From Chloroflexota bacterium (GTDB lineage Bacteria; Chloroflexota; Dehalococcoidia; Tepidiformales; Tepidiformaceae), in assembly GCA_963169135.1 (NCBI GenBank), contig CAUJEQ010000263.1, forward strand, positions 1-8,081: 8,081 bases of DNA, in the 5' to 3' direction. Below are positions 6,173 through 8,081 of the stretch, piece by piece; within the stretch, counting starts at the first letter, position 1, and the number at the start of each line of letters is the position of its first letter. The position numbers and the translations under genes were made by a program. A model generated the notes under the pieces. It saw only the letters and a program-made list of their open reading frames with translations. It was not told the origin of the DNA and searched no databases.

Positions 6173-7393
6173 GTGTCCCTTCGTCTCTATTCTTCACTTG
6201 GCCGGGAAGTTCGAGAGTTCCGCCCGGTTTCGCCCGATCGCGTGTCGATGTACGTCTGCGGCGTAACGCCTTACGACGTTACCCACCTCGGGCATGCCTT
6301 CTCATACGTCCAGTTCGACGCCCTGCGCCGCTACCTGCTCTCGCAGGGCTACGCCGTCAAGTACGTCCAGAACGTCACGGACATCGACGACGACATGATC
6401 ATGGTTTCGAAACGGCAGGGCGGGCGGCCGATCCCCGAGATCCGCGACGAAAACGACGCTATCTTCCGGAACGACCTCGACCGACTGAACGTCCTCCGGC
6501 CCTCCGCATATCCGTTCGCCACCGGCCACATTCCGGAGATCATTGAAACCACCGCAAAGCTCATCGAGTGCGGGCACGCGTATGTGGTCGACGGCGACGT
6601 TTTCTTCGAAGCTGAGTCCTTCGCGCGTTACGGGCGGCTCAACGGCGTTTCACTGGCTGAACTCGGCAAGCTCGAGAATCCGGAGTCGAAGCGCGCCCAC
6701 AAGAAACGCGGTCCGCTCGATTTCCTCCTCTGGCAACAAGTGGACCCGGGCGACCCCAGCTGGGAGAGCCCGTGGGGGCCAGGCCGGCCGGGTTGGAGCA
6801 TCGAATGCACCGCGATGTCGGTACGGCACCTTGGTCAGCAAATCGATATTCACGGCGGTGGCCACGACCTCATCTACCCGCACCACGAAAACGAGATCGC
6901 GCAGGCCGAATGCGCCTACGGTGTCGAGCCGTTCTGCGGCTGGTGGCTACATAACGGCATGCTCCAGCTCGATGGAGTCAAGATGAGCAAGTCGTTGGGA
7001 AACCTGGTCCTCGCGCGGAACCTCATGGCCACCTACGAGCCCGACCACCTCCGGCTCTATCTGCTCAGCAACCACCTCCGCTCCGATGCCAACTACCACG
7101 AGGGCGATCTCGATGCCCTCGTGGGCAGGTACGCACGTTTGAAGAACGTCTCCACGCGAGAGGATGCCGGGCCCGGGGTTGCCGATGGCCCCGTCTTGCG
7201 CGCCTTCCGCGATGCCATGGATGCTGACTTTGACGCGCCCAGGGCTCTCGATGTGCTTGACGAGGCCGCTCACCGCCTCCAATCAGCCCCGGGTCATGCA
7301 ACCTCCGCGGCCGAGATCCGGGCCGCGCTGGCGACCCTCGGGTTCGCCTTCGCGGGTGCCCGCGGGCCGGCAACCGGCGACCTTACCCCTTAG
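6173..7393 (+). CDS. cysS: cysteinyl-tRNA synthetase family enzyme, short, with MshC-like N-terminus
   Basis: 406 aa from GTG. The class I catalytic core is complete: HLGH (38-41) for HIGH, KMSKS at 270-274, and the four zinc ligands of CysRS, C29 (YVCG), C212 (SIEC), and H237 and E241 in HHENE. CysRS activates cysteine with ATP and charges tRNA-Cys. MshC, from the same family, joins cysteine to glucosaminyl-inositol for mycothiol. Features are mixed. TPYDVTHLGHAF and YVQNVTDIDD near the start resemble MshC. NPESKR, HHENEIAQAE and KMSKSLGN resemble CysRS. After the helical DALR-like part (AMDADFDAPRAL, about 348-360) the protein ends, so at 406 aa it is nearer MshC (about 412) than E. coli CysRS (461) and seems to lack the small C-terminal anticodon-recognition region. 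A CysRS role is still the simpler reading. It diverges from the transporter and overlaps the CoA-transferase end by 11 bases. ATG at 6149 is the alternative start. Confidence 0.85.
   Translation: MSLRLYSSLGREVREFRPVSPDRVSMYVCGVTPYDVTHLGHAFSYVQFDALRRYLLSQGYAVKYVQNVTDIDDDMIMVSKRQGGRPIPEIRDENDAIFRNDLDRLNVLRPSAYPFATGHIPEIIETTAKLIECGHAYVVDGDVFFEAESFARYGRLNGVSLAELGKLENPESKRAHKKRGPLDFLLWQQVDPGDPSWESPWGPGRPGWSIECTAMSVRHLGQQIDIHGGGHDLIYPHHENEIAQAECAYGVEPFCGWWLHNGMLQLDGVKMSKSLGNLVLARNLMATYEPDHLRLYLLSNHLRSDANYHEGDLDALVGRYARLKNVSTREDAGPGVADGPVLRAFRDAMDADFDAPRALDVLDEAAHRLQSAPGHATSAAEIRAALATLGFAFAGARGPATGDLTP
7351..7378. terminator. tandem GC hairpins at the convergent gene ends
   Basis: Two perfect inverted repeats lie side by side. 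CGCGGG at 7351-7356 pairs with CCCGCG at 7359-7364 across a tight turn, and GCCGG at 7366-7370 pairs with CCGGC at 7374-7378 over a CAA loop. They lie inside the last codons of the cysS-like gene and begin 5 bases past the stop of the opposing CoA-transferase, the right place to end its transcript. Neither strand has a T-run, so this would be a terminator without a U tract, or chance in GC-rich DNA. Confidence 0.3.
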
Positions 7394-8081
7394 GGCCCCC
7401 CGCTGGCCCCACCACCCCGCGCCCCTCGAGCGTGTCTACCTCCGCCGAACTGAGTCCAAGTGCCAGCAGGCTCTCCCGTGTGTGTTCGCCGAGCAGCGGT
7501 GCGGGCGCGCCGGGTTCGCCGGGGGTCTCGCTGAGCTGGATGTGGAGCCCCACGATCCGCTGCCGCCCGAATCTTGGATGGTCCTGTTCCACGATGTACT
7601 GGTTGGCCGCCGGCTGCTCCTCCCGGGCCAGGCCGGCGTAGTCCAGCACGAGCGATGCCGGGACATCCGCCTCGCGCAGTCGCTCCAGCCAGTGCACGGA
7701 AGATCTCGCGCTGAAGGCGTCTTCGAGCAGGGATTCCAGCTCCCGCCGGTTCACCCAGCGCCCGTAGCCGCGCGCAAAGCGGCTATCTTCGGCCAACGCT
7801 TCCCGCCCGAGCGCGGCGAGAAGGCGCGGCCAGAACTTCTGGTCGATCCCTACGACCATCACCCACTTGCCATCGCTGCACTGATAGTGGCCCACGGTGG
7901 GTGATGCCCGGAATTCGCGTGGGCGCTCCTCGCCGATGTGGAGGTAGTGCAGCAGTTCCGGCGACTGCAGTGCAAGCTGGGTTCCAAGGAGCGAAACCTC
8001 CACCTTCTGGCCGATGCCCGTCCGCTCGCGGACGAAGAGGGCGGTCATGATGCCGAGGGTCAGGTTCATCCCACCGGTCTG
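7383..8081 (-). CDS. class III (CaiB/BaiF) CoA-transferase, C-terminal part, 5' end outside window
   Basis: About 233 codons remain of a family usually near 400 aa. The visible start, QTGGMNLTLGIMTALFVRER and then TGIGQKVEVSLL, is the family's central motif (GxxLGIxxAL.xRxxTGxGQxVxVSL). Further on come GHYQCSDGKWVMVVGIDQKFW and LREADVPASLVLD, both typical of this class, and PLLGEHTRESLLALGLS near the C-terminus. These cytoplasmic enzymes move CoA between carboxylic acids, often in degradation of carnitine, oxalate, aromatic or branched acids; substrate cannot be read from this part. Against formyl-CoA transferase, the catalytic Asp should fall about five residues before the Met at 8069, essentially the first codon beyond the window, so it cannot be checked. 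The Met at 8069 is internal and not the start, since the family pattern continues in frame to the edge. The gene converges on cysS and overlaps its last 11 bases. Confidence 0.9.
   Translation of the reverse strand, partial: QTGGMNLTLGIMTALFVRERTGIGQKVEVSLLGTQLALQSPELLHYLHIGEERPREFRASPTVGHYQCSDGKWVMVVGIDQKFWPRLLAALGREALAEDSRFARGYGRWVNRRELESLLEDAFSARSSVHWLERLREADVPASLVLDYAGLAREEQPAANQYIVEQDHPRFGRQRIVGLHIQLSETPGEPGAPAPLLGEHTRESLLALGLSSAEVDTLEGRGVVGPAGGPKG

Noticed and set aside
5994..6197. 68-codon N-terminal extension of the transporter
   Set aside because: No hydrophobic or conserved residues. It would cover the whole divergent spacer and enter the 5' end of the cysS-like gene, while a good ribosome site precedes 5993.

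Overview
The window is G+C-rich (about two thirds by eye) and almost fully coding, with seven genes and possibly the edge of an eighth. Proline/threonine repeats on an extracytoplasmic protein, GTG starts, tightly overlapping genes, and the mix of M23 peptidase, DUF192, VWA and class III CoA-transferase genes fit a free-living Chloroflexota (Tepidiformia/Dehalococcoidia/Thermomicrobia-like) bacterium. That placement is inferred from style, not from a marker gene.

Layout. Positions 1-3311, minus strand, hold a tightly packed envelope operon. It reads DUF192 protein, then a membrane-anchored M23 (LytM-type) domain protein with a Thr/Pro tail, then a single-pass VWA protein with a cytoplasmic FHA-like domain, then possibly a further gene leaving the window. 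Each junction overlaps (ATGA or TGATG), so translation is probably coupled. Diverging from it at about 3345-4601 (+) is an alpha/beta hydrolase. It converges, with a 6-base gap, on an MFS transporter of the glycoside-pentoside-hexuronide (GPH) type (4608-5993, -). After a 179-base divergent spacer comes a short cysteinyl-tRNA synthetase-family enzyme (6173-7393, +). Its 3' end overlaps by 11 bases the end of a class III (CaiB/BaiF) CoA-transferase that enters from the right edge (7383-8081, -).

How the genes work together. Only the left operon looks like a functional unit. It pairs a peptidoglycan-peptidase fold that seems to lack one catalytic histidine with a MIDAS-bearing VWA/Ig-like ectodomain linked through one membrane helix to a degenerate FHA domain. 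A cell-surface binding or wall-sensing module is a reasonable hypothesis. The hydrolase, transporter, synthetase-like gene and CoA-transferase look like ordinary metabolic genes with no shared pathway visible here. The synthetase-family gene is the most interesting single gene: its N-terminus reads like the mycothiol ligase MshC, its zinc site and KMSKS region like CysRS, and it ends at MshC length.

No tRNA, rRNA, CRISPR array, insertion sequence or attachment site was seen. No stretch over 300 bases lacks a gene.
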